This document shows positions 53,001 through 60,371 of a stretch of 64,000 nt of DNA, piece after piece. The notes beneath the pieces are model-generated. The model was not told the DNA's origin and did not search any database. It saw only the letters and a list, made by a program, of their open reading frames with translations. The DNA comes from Cohnella sp. WQ 127256. GTDB lineage: Bacteria; Bacillota; Bacilli; Paenibacillales; Paenibacillaceae. The number at the start of each line of letters is the position of its first letter. Within the stretch, counting starts at the first letter, position 1. The stretch lies in assembly GCF_024519285.1 (NCBI RefSeq), contig NZ_JAMZCY010000004.1:496001-560000 (forward strand), in the 5' to 3' direction. The position numbers and the translations under genes were made by a program.

Positions 53001-54188
53001 GAGTCCCTCCGGTACGCTCAGTTCACCGCTGCTATTGAATCCTTTCCATGCAACCACGGTACCGTCCGACTTTAACGCGAGCGAATGATAGGTTCCCGCG
53101 GCAATCGCCGCCACTCCGGCGAGTCCCGCCGGAATAACGTTACTCCCCCCATAATTTACTCCCCATTCGACGACGGTGCCATCCGATTTTAACGCTAACG
53201 AATGAGCTAATCCCGCGGCAATCCGATCGCCTTTGACAGGTAAAGAAAAAGCCGCCGGAACGGTCGTTTTACCATAATTGTTGCTTCCCCATGCAACGAC
53301 GGTGCCGTCTGCTTTTAATGCGAGTGAAAAGTGTTCTCCCGCGGCGATGGACACAACATCGCTTAATCCTTGCGGAACGGTACTTTGCCCGTCATTGTTT
53401 TTTCCCCATGCAACGACGGTACCGTCCGATTTCAGCGCCAGTGAATGATATAATCCGGTAGCAACCGCCACCACATTCAAGAGTCCCGACGGAATGATGG
53501 TTGAATTATCACTATTAGCTCCCCATGCAACAACGGTGCCATCCGCTTTCAGTGCAAGCGAATGATAGGCTATGGGTCCTGTAGCGATCGATACCACATC
53601 CTCGAGCCCCCCCACATTCGTTTGACCGTTGATGTTGTATCCCCAAGCAACCACAGTACCGTCCGATTTTATCGCCATCGAATGAAGGGCTCCGGAAGCG
53701 ATCGACACCACATCGGTGAGCCCTGTCGGAACATTCCTTTCACCAAAGTCGTTGCCTCCCCATGCAACGACGGTGCCGTCCATTTTCAGCGCAAGCGAAT
53801 GAGTGGTTCCTGCGACGATCGACTTCACTCCGGCAAGTCCACCCGGCACGGATATTTGACCCTCAACATTTCTCCCCCATCCGACGACGGTGCCGTCCGC
53901 TTTCAGCGCAAGCGAATGAAAATAGCCTGCGGCAATTGACACCACATCGGACAGTCCTGTCGGTATATTCGTTTGACCCCAACTGTTATCACCCCAACCG
54001 ACGACGGTGCCGTCTGCTTTTAATGCGAGCGCATGATGTCCTCCAGCTGAGATTTGTACAAACTCGCGGCTTCCCCCCTCTATTTGCGCCGCATCTGCTG
54101 AATGGTTACCTAATGGAGCGATCAAGATGAACAACAATACGAACACCAAAGCTAGGTGAACATTCTTCCATTTTATCAACGATAACAT
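50013..54188 (-). CDS. SLH surface protein with 14 RCC1-type repeats
   Basis: A 1391-residue secreted wall protein. Signal peptide at residues 1-34 (ends SADAA). Fourteen RCC1-like repeats of about 39 residues (about 51-590), core HSLALKSDGTVVAWG, form beta-propeller blades; unit 7 carries a longer linker. Then a cadherin-like domain, Ig-like domains (with NTAPTATVSTSAGGTV near the middle), an IPT-like segment, a Pro/Thr linker (TPSVTPTPTAPS), another cadherin-like domain and three SLH domains at the C-terminus (about 1210-1391). The chosen start is ATG 54188, 9 nt after GAGGAGAG; the in-frame ATG at 54212 places that site inside the gene. No catalytic motif seen; likely a binding or scaffold protein. 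Confidence 0.9.
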   Translation of the reverse strand: MLSLIKWKNVHLALVFVLLFILIAPLGNHSADAAQIEGGSREFVQISAGGHHALALKADGTVVGWGDNSWGQTNIPTGLSDVVSIAAGYFHSLALKADGTVVGWGRNVEGQISVPGGLAGVKSIVAGTTHSLALKMDGTVVAWGGNDFGERNVPTGLTDVVSIASGALHSMAIKSDGTVVAWGYNINGQTNVGGLEDVVSIATGPIAYHSLALKADGTVVAWGANSDNSTIIPSGLLNVVAVATGLYHSLALKSDGTVVAWGKNNDGQSTVPQGLSDVVSIAAGEHFSLALKADGTVVAWGSNNYGKTTVPAAFSLPVKGDRIAAGLAHSLALKSDGTVVEWGVNYGGSNVIPAGLAGVAAIAAGTYHSLALKSDGTVVAWKGFNSSGELSVPEGLADVVSIAAGLYHSLALKADGTVVGWGSNGSGQRIPPAGLADAVAIAAGEYHSLALKSDGTVVGWGDTSYGKVTPPVGLTGVVSIAAAANHSLALKSNGTVVGWGLNTYDPISVPTGLTGVVAIATGTSHSLALKSDGTVVAWGTNAYGQTSVPTGLSGVVAIACGDFHSLALKADGTVVGWGRGSEGQTTTPGNDNLSALTLQEGEFNESFQSSDTTYTAYFKDTLPNSANLTATLNNTPRADLYVNDEWVASGTAATINVPGAPTSFDIPVRVEPYLKPSKTYTVTLAIDETEPSVQFSANGRATAAQSAASAVTVSDTESGVDSASLQYAWTQSAAVPAGGWTTFGDGDTLSQTSGDGNWYLHVRASDKVGNVVDSVSNPFLLDNTAPTATVSTSAGGTVNADFPVTITFSEGIHGFTEDDLVIGNGTVSNLVSVTSTTYTATVSPTTSGQAVTVMVSAGAVTDTVGMSNTVSNTLNLLYDTTKPTVTFGSFTDGHRFIMPPAAVTVSVSEAVYWIAGGTLLNSANALPLISMQKDGQAFSAYTPSYDELSRTFTLSFNGTLEDGDYEMLVAGNAVRNVFQNTLDAANASFTVAVPIITEIFAAPTSLLSAGGSTIATISGTHLIGQTVTVYVDGVKAATAVVNSATRAEATISLPSNATQTARNHLLTVYLNGVEVSGQTSTVTVGAAPTPSVTPTPTAPSSMPSGQADLAKLTITISGKVLELSPAFSPGTNDYSAVTDAEQVEFQVSSAQSKAIVKLLGERIDGTKNIPLSIGANVLAITVQAEDGTIKKYTVTINRVAKNENTTPPTSACSFTDIEKHWAKSSICEAAGLGIVEGVSTHSFEPNRYVTRTEFAIMLQRALEIPIRTETSAVSFSDRDNIPEWARQAIQTAVAESILAGYPDGTLQPMQTVTRTEMAAMISRAMKWKARSTTSPSFSDDASIPAWAKAYVEAARDRGILEGRAGNQFVPDGLTTRAEAAVALLRLWKTLQ
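52424..54038 (-). repeat. Array of 14 tandem RCC1-type coding repeats
   Basis: Fourteen direct repeats of about 117 bp in the RCC1/SLH gene. The DNA word GCAACGACGGTACCGTCCGA and close variants recurs in most units. Unit 7 has extra residues (AAFSLPVKGDR), dividing the array into two sets of seven. Confidence 0.88.
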
Positions 54189-54242
54189 ATGTACTCTCTC
54201 CTCAATTCCCATTTCCGATTTTGTCGAAGTTCCTCGGATTGA

Positions 54243-54279
54243 ATCATAACAGACCGCTATGAAAGAATTATGAAAGAAC
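54243..54279 (-). promoter_or_regulatory. Promoter with 11-bp tandem repeats upstream of the RCC1/SLH gene
   Basis: TATGAAAGAAT (54258-54268) is followed directly by TATGAAAGAAC (54269-54279). On the minus strand a TATGAT -10 hexamer lies at 54248-54243, so the repeats occupy the -35 region, as in PhoB-type activated promoters. The start codon is 54 bp further down. Confidence 0.55.
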
Positions 54280-54310
54280 CTCCAATCCCGTCGTACGACG
54301 GGATTGGAGG
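54279..54310 (-). terminator. Perfect palindromic hairpin, minus-strand terminator
   Basis: A 32-bp perfect palindrome (CCTCCAATCCCGTCGT and its reverse complement, no loop bases). Read on the minus strand it is followed by TTCTTTCATAATTCTTTC, so it can terminate a transcript coming from the orphan ORF side. On the plus side the following bases are not T-rich. Confidence 0.65.
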
Positions 54311-54312
54311 CT

Positions 54313-54597
54313 TCAGTAATTTCTGTTATAGGTAGTCTGAGGATGGATTGCTTTGAAAACTGAAAAGATCAGGAGCCAAAGCATCTCCCAATCGCGCAGT
54401 GATTCATAATGATCAACGAAAATAATCGTCCTTCGACGTGAAATCGAATCCATAAGCTCCCTCGCAGTCGATCGTCGGTTCCCGCTGTGACTTGTGTCCG
54501 AGCTCGTTTGGCGCAACATCTCAGAAACGATATGCGCTGATGAAGCCTTACAACGGTTGCCATCTACGCAGTTCGGATGTCCATCTCCCCTAATCAT
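54313..54597 (-). CDS. Orphan 94-codon ORF, unassigned
   Basis: An open reading frame of 94 codons starting MIRGDGHPNCVDG, ending just before the palindromic terminator. There is no clear ribosome binding site, the composition is unlike a known family, and another frame of the same strand is also open for 64 codons. It may be noise or the scrambled remains of a transposase or other gene. I list it only because a strong terminator follows it and the 54213-54734 gap is otherwise empty apart from the promoter repeats. Confidence 0.2.
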   Translation of the reverse strand: MIRGDGHPNCVDGNRCKASSAHIVSEMLRQTSSDTSHSGNRRSTARELMDSISRRRTIIFVDHYESLRDWEMLWLLIFSVFKAIHPQTTYNRNY

Positions 54598-54734
54598 TAA
54601 TCAGATACCACCAATTGTATGATTATACAAGGATTACTTGTTTCGCTTGTCGAATAATAGTCCAGGACATGACTATGACCGGATTTCTCTATTCAGTTGA
54701 ACAGAACATATCATTTGGGAGTGTGATTAAAGAT

Positions 54735-55424
54735 ATGCAACCCATTCTCATTGTGGATGATGAAGTTGATATCCGCCAATTAATCCGTCTACATATCGAA
54801 CGGGTAGGCATGCAAGCGGTAGAAGCCGAATCTGGGAGGGAAGCTATCGCATTGCTGCAGAGTTGCAGCTTTGACCTAATCATTCTAGATTTGATGATGG
54901 ACGACCACAACGGATTTGAAGTGCTAAAGTATTTGCATGAAAATCAATTGGACATGCCTGTCATCGTCCTTAGCGCAAGAACACAAGTGCAGGATAAAAT
55001 CATCACATTAGGTTTAGGTGCCGACGATTACGTCACGAAGCCTTTCAGTCCGCTGGAGCTGATTGCTAGGATTCAAGCGAATATCAGGCGATATCATCCT
55101 AAGAAAAAATACCCTACTAAGACGCTAAAATTCGACGATATCGTATTAAACTTGGACACTTATCTTCTTGAATGCTACGGGTCGATACATCGTTTAACAT
55201 CCTTGGAATTTGAGCTTCTCCATCTATTTATGCTTAATCCCGATCGAGTTTTGACAAAAAAAGAAATTTATCGGCACATATGGAAGCATGATCATTACGA
55301 TGAAAATAACTTGCGCGTTTATATCAATCGACTGCGTAAACTTCTGGATAGTCCCTCTTCACCTGGTAGACACTTTCAAGCGATTCGGGGAATCGGCTAC
55401 CGATTCTCAGGTGATGAACTATGA
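54735..55424 (+). CDS. OmpR/PhoB-family response regulator
   Basis: A 229-residue regulator: receiver at 1-120 with DDE at 8-10, phospho-acceptor Asp52 in IILDLMMDDHNG, and Lys in VTKPFSP; winged-helix output domain at about 135-227, ending IRGIGYRFSGDEL. An in-frame extension to 54615 is longer than the family; I chose ATG 54735 because the close paralogue at 63195 begins at the same point, though the GGGAG upstream is 13 nt away. The stop overlaps the next kinase start as ATGA. It sits divergently beside the RCC1/SLH gene, whose promoter carries 11-bp repeats, so that gene is a candidate target. Confidence 0.92.
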   Translation: MQPILIVDDEVDIRQLIRLHIERVGMQAVEAESGREAIALLQSCSFDLIILDLMMDDHNGFEVLKYLHENQLDMPVIVLSARTQVQDKIITLGLGADDYVTKPFSPLELIARIQANIRRYHPKKKYPTKTLKFDDIVLNLDTYLLECYGSIHRLTSLEFELLHLFMLNPDRVLTKKEIYRHIWKHDHYDENNLRVYINRLRKLLDSPSSPGRHFQAIRGIGYRFSGDEL

Positions 55425-56830
55425 GGCTACGCACGAAGCTATGGTTAATTGTCATTGTTAGCATCGTCCTTAGCCTTACGCTTTTTATTACTCTTTCCCT
55501 GTGGATGGGTCAGAAGTTCAACAATGGGTACGACTTAAAGTCTCTAGACAAGGTCATCGAGACTACGCTCGAACAAATCCAGGCTGAGCAAGCATTCACG
55601 AAAGAACAAGCCCAACTCACTCTGGACAACATTCACAAGCAGCATCCACAGCTGCGATTCGAGTGGCTCGCCTCGGACGGCATACCCATCTATGACACCT
55701 CTGGGCAGTCGACTCCTTACAGCTTCAAAGAACTGACAGAACGTTTTATTTCCATGCCCACCCGTCAATGGGCCGACGGGCAACCCATTACATTCGCAGC
55801 TTCTGCCGACAAAGATGGGCAATCCTATTATTTGCTGGTCAGTCTGCCAGGTGAAGCCATGAATCCTGGGCAGTTGTATATTTTCATCCGCAATTACGAA
55901 GCTTTATTCAGGCTTGCTTTGCCGCTTTTGCTAGCTTTTATAACCCCTTACTTACTGTCCTTATGGTTTTTTTCGAAGATTAACCGCCGTCTTCGCAAGC
56001 TCGACCATGCGCTTAGTCAAGTCAATCTAAGAGGCAAGGATATCATATTGCAGGATAACGCCAAGGATGAAATCAGTCGACTTAATATGCATTACAATGA
56101 GATGACCCGAAGAATTAGATCCCAGATCAATCAGATCGAACAGTTTGAGATCAGGCGTAAGGTGCTTCTATCTAATTTGTCCCATGACCTGCGTACCCCC
56201 TTAACGATGATCCTTGGATATGCCGAGACGATTCGATTAGGACATTATGATACCGCGGAACAATTGAAATCAAGCGCCAAAACAATTCTGAAGCATTCCC
56301 GATACATGGAGAGCTTGCTCAAACAAATTCTGGAAGTATCCAGGCTGGATACAGATGGAATACACATTAGATATGCCCATGAAGATCTATCTGAGCTCGT
56401 TAGAATCTTGTTAGCCGATTATTTTTTGATGATTGATGAGAAGACAGTCACCCTTGATTTCCATATCCCCAGTACAGAGCTGATAATCGAAATGGATGCT
56501 ACGCTAATTGAGCGAGCCATACGTAATTTACTGGATAATGCGATTCGTTACGGAAACGAAGGACACTATCTCGGTGTCCGCTTAAATGAAGAGGGAGAAA
56601 ATGTGCTAATAACGATTACCGACAAAGGTAAGGGTGTTGCTCCTGAGAATCGAGATCTCATTTTCGAACGCTTTTATCGCAGCGATGGAAGATCAGGTCA
56701 AGGACTTGGTATTGGTCTCTCAATTGTGAAGGAAATTGCTGAAGCCCATCAGGGTAGCGTTGAAATGTCGAGCCTTCCATTTGTAGAAACCGTGTTTCAA
56801 CTCAGATTGCCTAAGAACAGAGCAAATTAG
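55421..56830 (+). CDS. Sensor histidine kinase with HAMP domain
   Basis: A 469-residue membrane kinase. Membrane segment 1 at about 8-30, extracytoplasmic sensing region 31-160, segment 2 at about 163-183, then a HAMP domain (about 185-240, with LRKLDHALSQVNLRGKDI). The phospho-acceptor is His255 in NLSHDLRTP. The ATPase domain has LLDNAIRYGNEG (N), TDKGKGVAPE (G1), FERFYRSDG (F) and GQGLGIGLSI (G2). Overlaps the regulator gene by four bases. Signal unknown. Confidence 0.93.
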   Translation: MRLRTKLWLIVIVSIVLSLTLFITLSLWMGQKFNNGYDLKSLDKVIETTLEQIQAEQAFTKEQAQLTLDNIHKQHPQLRFEWLASDGIPIYDTSGQSTPYSFKELTERFISMPTRQWADGQPITFAASADKDGQSYYLLVSLPGEAMNPGQLYIFIRNYEALFRLALPLLLAFITPYLLSLWFFSKINRRLRKLDHALSQVNLRGKDIILQDNAKDEISRLNMHYNEMTRRIRSQINQIEQFEIRRKVLLSNLSHDLRTPLTMILGYAETIRLGHYDTAEQLKSSAKTILKHSRYMESLLKQILEVSRLDTDGIHIRYAHEDLSELVRILLADYFLMIDEKTVTLDFHIPSTELIIEMDATLIERAIRNLLDNAIRYGNEGHYLGVRLNEEGENVLITITDKGKGVAPENRDLIFERFYRSDGRSGQGLGIGLSIVKEIAEAHQGSVEMSSLPFVETVFQLRLPKNRAN

Positions 56831-56841
56831 TCCGATTGAGG

Positions 56842-56871
56842 TTGAAGATGCCTTAATAGGCATGATATAAT
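56842..56871 (+). promoter_or_regulatory. Promoter of the ABC-F leader
   Basis: TTGAAG (56842-56847), an 18-bp spacer and TATAAT (56866-56871). Transcription from here would give a leader of about 240 nt before the ABC-F gene. A perfect palindrome AAATGTT-A-AACATTT (56875-56889) straddles the expected start point and may be a repressor site. Confidence 0.5.
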
Positions 56872-56960
56872 TCTAAATGTTAAACATTTCATGACTGGAG
56901 TTGAAAGAATAATGTAATATTTCTTGCTCACGATAAAACAGTAAAAGCGATATTGATCGC

Positions 56961-57032
56961 ATGTTTTATTTTGTATGCAAGAAAGTTACAAACTCTTTCA
57001 CTCAAACAATATATCCTTATCTACCTCCGTAA
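56961..57032 (+). CDS. Short leader ORF upstream of the ABC-F gene
   Basis: ATG at 56961 opens a 23-codon frame (MFYFVCKKVTNSF, then TQTIYPYLPP, stop). It spans the upstream strand of the proposed antiterminator (56978-56989) and ends with two prolines before the stop. Leader peptides are common before ABC-F resistance genes, where ribosome stalling by the drug changes RNA folding. No good ribosome binding site precedes the ATG, so translation is uncertain. Confidence 0.4.
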   Translation: MFYFVCKKVTNSFTQTIYPYLPP

Positions 57033-57098
57033 TGGGGTGGATGAACTGTATTTATTTGAGCTACAAGAAGGTAACTTTCTTGTGGCTTTTATTTTTTT
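56978..57098 (+). promoter_or_regulatory. Transcription attenuator of the ABC-F gene
   Basis: The terminator is CTACAAGAA (57061-57069) with TTCTTGTGG (57077-57085), followed by CTTTTATTTTTTT, just before the AGGAGG site. The upstream CAAGAAAGTTAC (56978-56989) is perfectly complementary to GTAACTTTCTTG (57071-57082), the loop and 3' arm of that terminator, giving a 12-bp antiterminator. Either structure excludes the other. Antibiotic-triggered readthrough is inferred by analogy with other ABC-F genes. Confidence 0.75.
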
Positions 57099-57117
57099 CA
57101 TACAGGAGGATAATGAT

Positions 57118-58596
57118 ATGTCATTAATAAATGTTACAAACCTGACGTTTGCCTATGAGGGAAGCTACGAGAACATATTTGAAAATGTAAATTTCCAAAT
57201 CGATACCGATTGGAAATTAGGATTCACAGGAAGAAACGGTAGAGGTAAGACCACATTTCTCAATCTGCTACGCGGTAAATATGAATACAGCGGAAATCTT
57301 TCAGCTAAAGTCAGTTTTGATTATTTCCCGTTCCCTATCGCAAACAAGGAAATGAATACTCTTGATTTGATCAGCGATATTTTCCCAGACTATGTTCATT
57401 GGGAATTAATGCGGGAATTTTCATTACTACGGGTTTCTGAGGATGTTTTATATCGCCCATTCGATTCATTGTCTAACGGAGAGCAAACGAAAGTGTTACT
57501 GGCTACCTTATTTATTAAGGAAGATCATTTTCTGTTAATCGATGAACCCACCAATCACCTTGACATGAGCGCAAGAAAGCTTGTCAGTGATTATCTCAAC
57601 ACCAAGAGCGGGTTTATTCTGGTGTCTCACGACAGATCATTCCTTGATAACTGTGTAGACCACATCCTTTCAATTAATAAGACCAACATAGAAATCCAAA
57701 AAGGTAATTTTTCAAGCTGGTGGGAAAATAAAAAGAGACAAGATCACTTTGAGCTTGCAGAGAACGACAAGCTTAGTAAAGACATTAAACGTCTGTCGGA
57801 CTCCTCTAAACGAACGAGCAACTGGTCACACGAAGTGGAAAAGACCAAAAACGGAACAAGAAATTCCGGTTCTAAGGTTGATAAAGGATATATAGGTCAC
57901 AAGGCTGCTAAAATGATGAAGCGCTCTAAAGCCATTCAGCAAAGACAGCAATCTGCTATTGATGAAAAATCTAAACTCCTTAAAAATATCGAAAGCTCTG
58001 ACAGCTTAGAGATTTCGCAGCTTACTTATCATAAAAACCAACTTGCTGAACTTGTTGATATTTCAATCTATTACGGCGAGAAAAGGGTTTGTACCGATGT
58101 AAGCTTTACGATTGAGCAGGGTGACCGCATTGCGCTTTCGGGCAGTAACGGCTCTGGAAAATCAAGTATCCTTAAACTAATTTGCGGCGAGGAGATCAAC
58201 TATACAGGTACCTTCCATAAGGATCATCAGTTGAAAATATCCTACGTATCACAGGATACATCCCATCTTCAAGGTAATTTATCTGACTATGCTGCAAACT
58301 TCGGAATTGATGAGAGCCTTTTTAAGACCATTCTAAGAAAGCTTGATTTTTCCAGAAATCAATTTGATAAGGATATATCCGCTTTTAGTGGAGGACAAAA
58401 GAAGAAGGTGCTCATTGCAAAAAGTCTAAGCGAAAAAGCTCATTTGCACATTTGGGATGAGCCGCTTAATTTTATTGATGTTATTTCTCGCATGCAAATT
58501 GAAGATTTACTACTTGAGTACTCACCAACGATTCTTTTTGTCGAGCACGACAGGGAATTTTGCAACAATGTTGCAACTAAGCTCATTACTCTCTAA
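57118..58596 (+). CDS. ABC-F ribosome protection protein, Lsa-like
   Basis: A 492-residue soluble ABC-F ATPase of the antibiotic resistance branch. The first ABC domain has TGRNGRGKTT (Walker A), LSNGEQTKV (signature) and LLIDEPTNHLDM (Walker B with catalytic Glu). A charged interdomain linker of about 80-100 residues (near 205-310) would reach the ribosomal peptidyl-transferase centre. The second ABC domain has SGSNGSGKSS, FSGGQKKKV and IWDEPLNFID. The start of the protein and the DEPLNFID form are those of Lsa/Vga-type proteins, which give resistance to lincosamides, streptogramin A and pleuromutilins. ATG 57118 follows CAGGAGGA; a longer upstream frame covers the leader and is rejected. 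Drug range not deducible. Confidence 0.9.
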   Translation: MSLINVTNLTFAYEGSYENIFENVNFQIDTDWKLGFTGRNGRGKTTFLNLLRGKYEYSGNLSAKVSFDYFPFPIANKEMNTLDLISDIFPDYVHWELMREFSLLRVSEDVLYRPFDSLSNGEQTKVLLATLFIKEDHFLLIDEPTNHLDMSARKLVSDYLNTKSGFILVSHDRSFLDNCVDHILSINKTNIEIQKGNFSSWWENKKRQDHFELAENDKLSKDIKRLSDSSKRTSNWSHEVEKTKNGTRNSGSKVDKGYIGHKAAKMMKRSKAIQQRQQSAIDEKSKLLKNIESSDSLEISQLTYHKNQLAELVDISIYYGEKRVCTDVSFTIEQGDRIALSGSNGSGKSSILKLICGEEINYTGTFHKDHQLKISYVSQDTSHLQGNLSDYAANFGIDESLFKTILRKLDFSRNQFDKDISAFSGGQKKKVLIAKSLSEKAHLHIWDEPLNFIDVISRMQIEDLLLEYSPTILFVEHDREFCNNVATKLITL

Positions 58597-58608
58597 AGCG
58601 CTAAATTT

Positions 58609-58640
58609 GAAGGCACCCTTCTGGGTGCCTTTGGTTTACA
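58609..58640. terminator. Bidirectional terminator
   Basis: AAGGCACCC-TTCT-GGGTGCCTT followed by TGGTTT, between the convergent ABC-F (+) and hydroxyacyl-CoA dehydrogenase (-) genes. Confidence 0.85.
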
Positions 58641-58647
58641 TAAAGCT

Positions 58648-59547
58648 TTAACTGTTTAAGAACCCAGGCTTCATGAAGCTGGGGTCTGGGTATTTGTAAA
58701 ACCCTTCGCCCGTTGCACGTCCGAGCTTTCCTTTATCGATATACTCCAATTTCAATAACTGGGCAACCTTTTCAAACTCTTGATTACCTGTAGCCTGCGC
58801 CTTAGCTTGTCCGATATTGTAAGCCGTATTAATGCCCACCACGTCCAGAATAGCGAAAGGACCAAGAGGTGCCCCCGTTGCGACCATCCATGTTTTATCG
58901 ATCGTTTCCACATCTGCGACTTCTTTAATTAGGAGCTTTTGGGCAGCTTCCAATAAAGGCACTAACAAAGAATTCAAAATATAACCTGGCTGTTCTTTAT
59001 TTAACGGCAAAGCAACCATCCCGATGGCTTTTGCGAAGTAGATCACTTCATCGAACACTTTCTGATCTGTTCCTGGATGCTTCATAATTTCGGCCGTATT
59101 GTTTTTCCATATTTCATTTGCAAAGTGTAACGCTAGAAATTGTCCCGGTCGACCCGTCGCTTCAGCGAATTGGCTTGGCAATAATGTTGAAGAGTTCGTC
59201 GCGAAGTTTGTTTGATCGGGAGCCACTTTTCCTAACTCTTTGTAGAAATCCACTTTTAGTCGAACAACTTCTGGAATCGCTTCGATCACGAGGTCTGCTT
59301 TGGCAACCGCCGCCGATAAATCGGAGTGAAAAGAAATGCGAAGATCAACCGCATTAACCTCCTCTTCAGTAACCCCCAAATCCTCTTGATAGCGCGGTTT
59401 CAATTGTTCGATTCTTTCTTTCGCGCGCACTAATACTTCATCATTAATATCGTATACGGAAACATTGAACCCTTTGAACGCAATTTGGAATGCGATCTGG
59501 CTCCCTAGAACCCCGCTTCCGGCAACGGTTATATGCTTATAATTCAT
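58648..59547 (-). CDS. 3-hydroxyacyl-CoA dehydrogenase (single-domain type)
   Basis: A 299-residue NAD-dependent dehydrogenase acting on 3-hydroxyacyl-CoA, such as 3-hydroxybutyryl-CoA. The Rossmann motif is at the start (VAGSGVLGSQIAFQIA, with GSGVLG in place of the usual GAGTMG). The catalytic segment includes NSSTLLPSQFAEATGRPGQFLALHFAN with the active-site His. The C-terminal dimer domain has PLLEAAQKLL, TGAPLGPFAILDVVG and ends GEGFYKY, all typical. ATG 59547 is 7 nt after AAAGGAG; upstream in-frame ATGs are too close to that site. Single gene, divergent from the persulfide operon; no link to it is evident. Confidence 0.9.
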   Translation of the reverse strand: MNYKHITVAGSGVLGSQIAFQIAFKGFNVSVYDINDEVLVRAKERIEQLKPRYQEDLGVTEEEVNAVDLRISFHSDLSAAVAKADLVIEAIPEVVRLKVDFYKELGKVAPDQTNFATNSSTLLPSQFAEATGRPGQFLALHFANEIWKNNTAEIMKHPGTDQKVFDEVIYFAKAIGMVALPLNKEQPGYILNSLLVPLLEAAQKLLIKEVADVETIDKTWMVATGAPLGPFAILDVVGINTAYNIGQAKAQATGNQEFEKVAQLLKLEYIDKGKLGRATGEGFYKYPDPSFMKPGFLNS

Positions 59548-59680
59548 AGCCATTCTCCTTTTATCAATTTTCACTTTAAACTAAGATACCCCTACCGACT
59601 GAATCACATGCTTAAGCAATAAGCACATAAGAAATCATTCGTTACTTGAACAATGATCCGATTTGGGAAATTCAGTTCAC

Positions 59681-59709
59681 TTGACCATATACCCCTATGG
59701 GTATATTAT
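59681..59709 (+). promoter_or_regulatory. Promoter and CsoR/CstR-type operator of the persulfide operon
   Basis: TTGACC (59681-59686), a 17-bp spacer and TATTAT (59704-59709). The spacer is filled by ATACCCCTATGGGTAT (59689-59704), a near-palindrome of the TACCC-GGGTA type used by CsoR-family repressors, including the persulfide sensor CstR. Binding would block RNA polymerase directly. Confidence 0.75.
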
Positions 59710-59763
59710 AGGTTATAGAAACAAAGACTTCCGTTATTGCAGCAAAAAAATTTGAAAAATTAT

Positions 59764-59779
59764 ATACCCATATGGGTAT
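59764..59779. promoter_or_regulatory. Second CsoR/CstR-type operator
   Basis: ATACCCATATGGGTAT is a perfect 16-bp palindrome of the same class, 60 bp downstream of the first and 45 bp before the dsrE-type start. Two operators suggest tight or cooperative repression. Confidence 0.75.
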
Positions 59780-59824
59780 GCACATGTAAAGGATTATTAA
59801 AACACATACTGGGGGAATGCTTGA

Positions 59825-60304
59825 ATGACTGCAAAGAAGAAAACGACAATTGTGTTATTTAGTGGTGACTATGATAAGGCAATGGCAGCATATATCATCG
59901 CAAATGGAGCAGCAGCTTATGATCATGAAGTTATCATTTTCCATACCTTCTGGGGATTAAATGCTTTACGTAAAGATGAGCCATTGACCCTGAAAAAAGG
60001 CTTCCTTGAAAAGATGTTTGCAAAAATGATGCCTAGAGGCGCCGATAAGATGGGGTTATCCAACATGAATTTTGCCGGTATGGGTCCCAAAATGATCAAA
60101 CACGTTATTAAGAAGCATAACGCTATGACTCTTCCTCAACTCATTGAGATGGCTCAAGAGCAAGATGTGAAGCTAATCGCTTGTACGATGACAATGGACT
60201 TATTAGGGCTACAGCAAGCAGAATTATTAGATGAAATTGAATATGCAGGTGTGGCCGCTTACCTAGGCGATGCCGAGGATGGTAACGTAAATTTATTTAT
60301 CTAA
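59825..60304 (+). CDS. DsrE-family sulfur carrier (DsrE2-like)
   Basis: A 159-residue protein of the DsrE/DsrF fold, DsrE2 branch. It starts KKTTIVLFSGDYDKAMAAYI, has a HTFWGLNALRKDEP segment and the conserved Cys120 in LIACTMTMDLLG that can carry a persulfide. ATG 59825 after GGGGGAATGC. First gene of the operon behind two CstR-type operators, followed by a TusA-rhodanese gene. In Staphylococcus aureus CstA, DsrE, TusA and rhodanese domains are on one chain; here the DsrE part is separate. Role in moving sulfane sulfur between partners is inferred. Confidence 0.9.
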   Translation: MTAKKKTTIVLFSGDYDKAMAAYIIANGAAAYDHEVIIFHTFWGLNALRKDEPLTLKKGFLEKMFAKMMPRGADKMGLSNMNFAGMGPKMIKHVIKKHNAMTLPQLIEMAQEQDVKLIACTMTMDLLGLQQAELLDEIEYAGVAAYLGDAEDGNVNLFI

Positions 60305-60333
60305 TAGAGGAAATTTTTTTGCTGCCCATTTCA

Positions 60334-60349
60334 ATACCCCCATACGTAT
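60334..60349. promoter_or_regulatory. Degenerate third CstR-type site
   Basis: ATACCCCCATACGTAT keeps the left arm of the operator but has a changed right arm. It lies in the 67-bp gap before the tusA-rhodanese gene. Possibly a weak internal site, or chance. Confidence 0.35.
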
Positions 60350-60371
60350 ATAAATATTAGGAGGCACACAC

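Noticed and set aside
54369-54563. Transposase remnant in the 54313-54597 region
   Set aside because: I looked at all three minus frames for DDE or helix-turn-helix motifs and terminal inverted repeats and found none that convince.
56912-56917. ATG-TAA start-stop as a separate regulatory ORF
   Set aside because: The GGAG is 12 nt away and the pair could be chance; mentioned only within the attenuator finding.
56953-57117. N-terminal extension of the ABC-F protein to 56953
   Set aside because: Runs through the attenuator; ABC-F proteins begin MSLINV-like, and AGGAGGA precedes ATG 57118.
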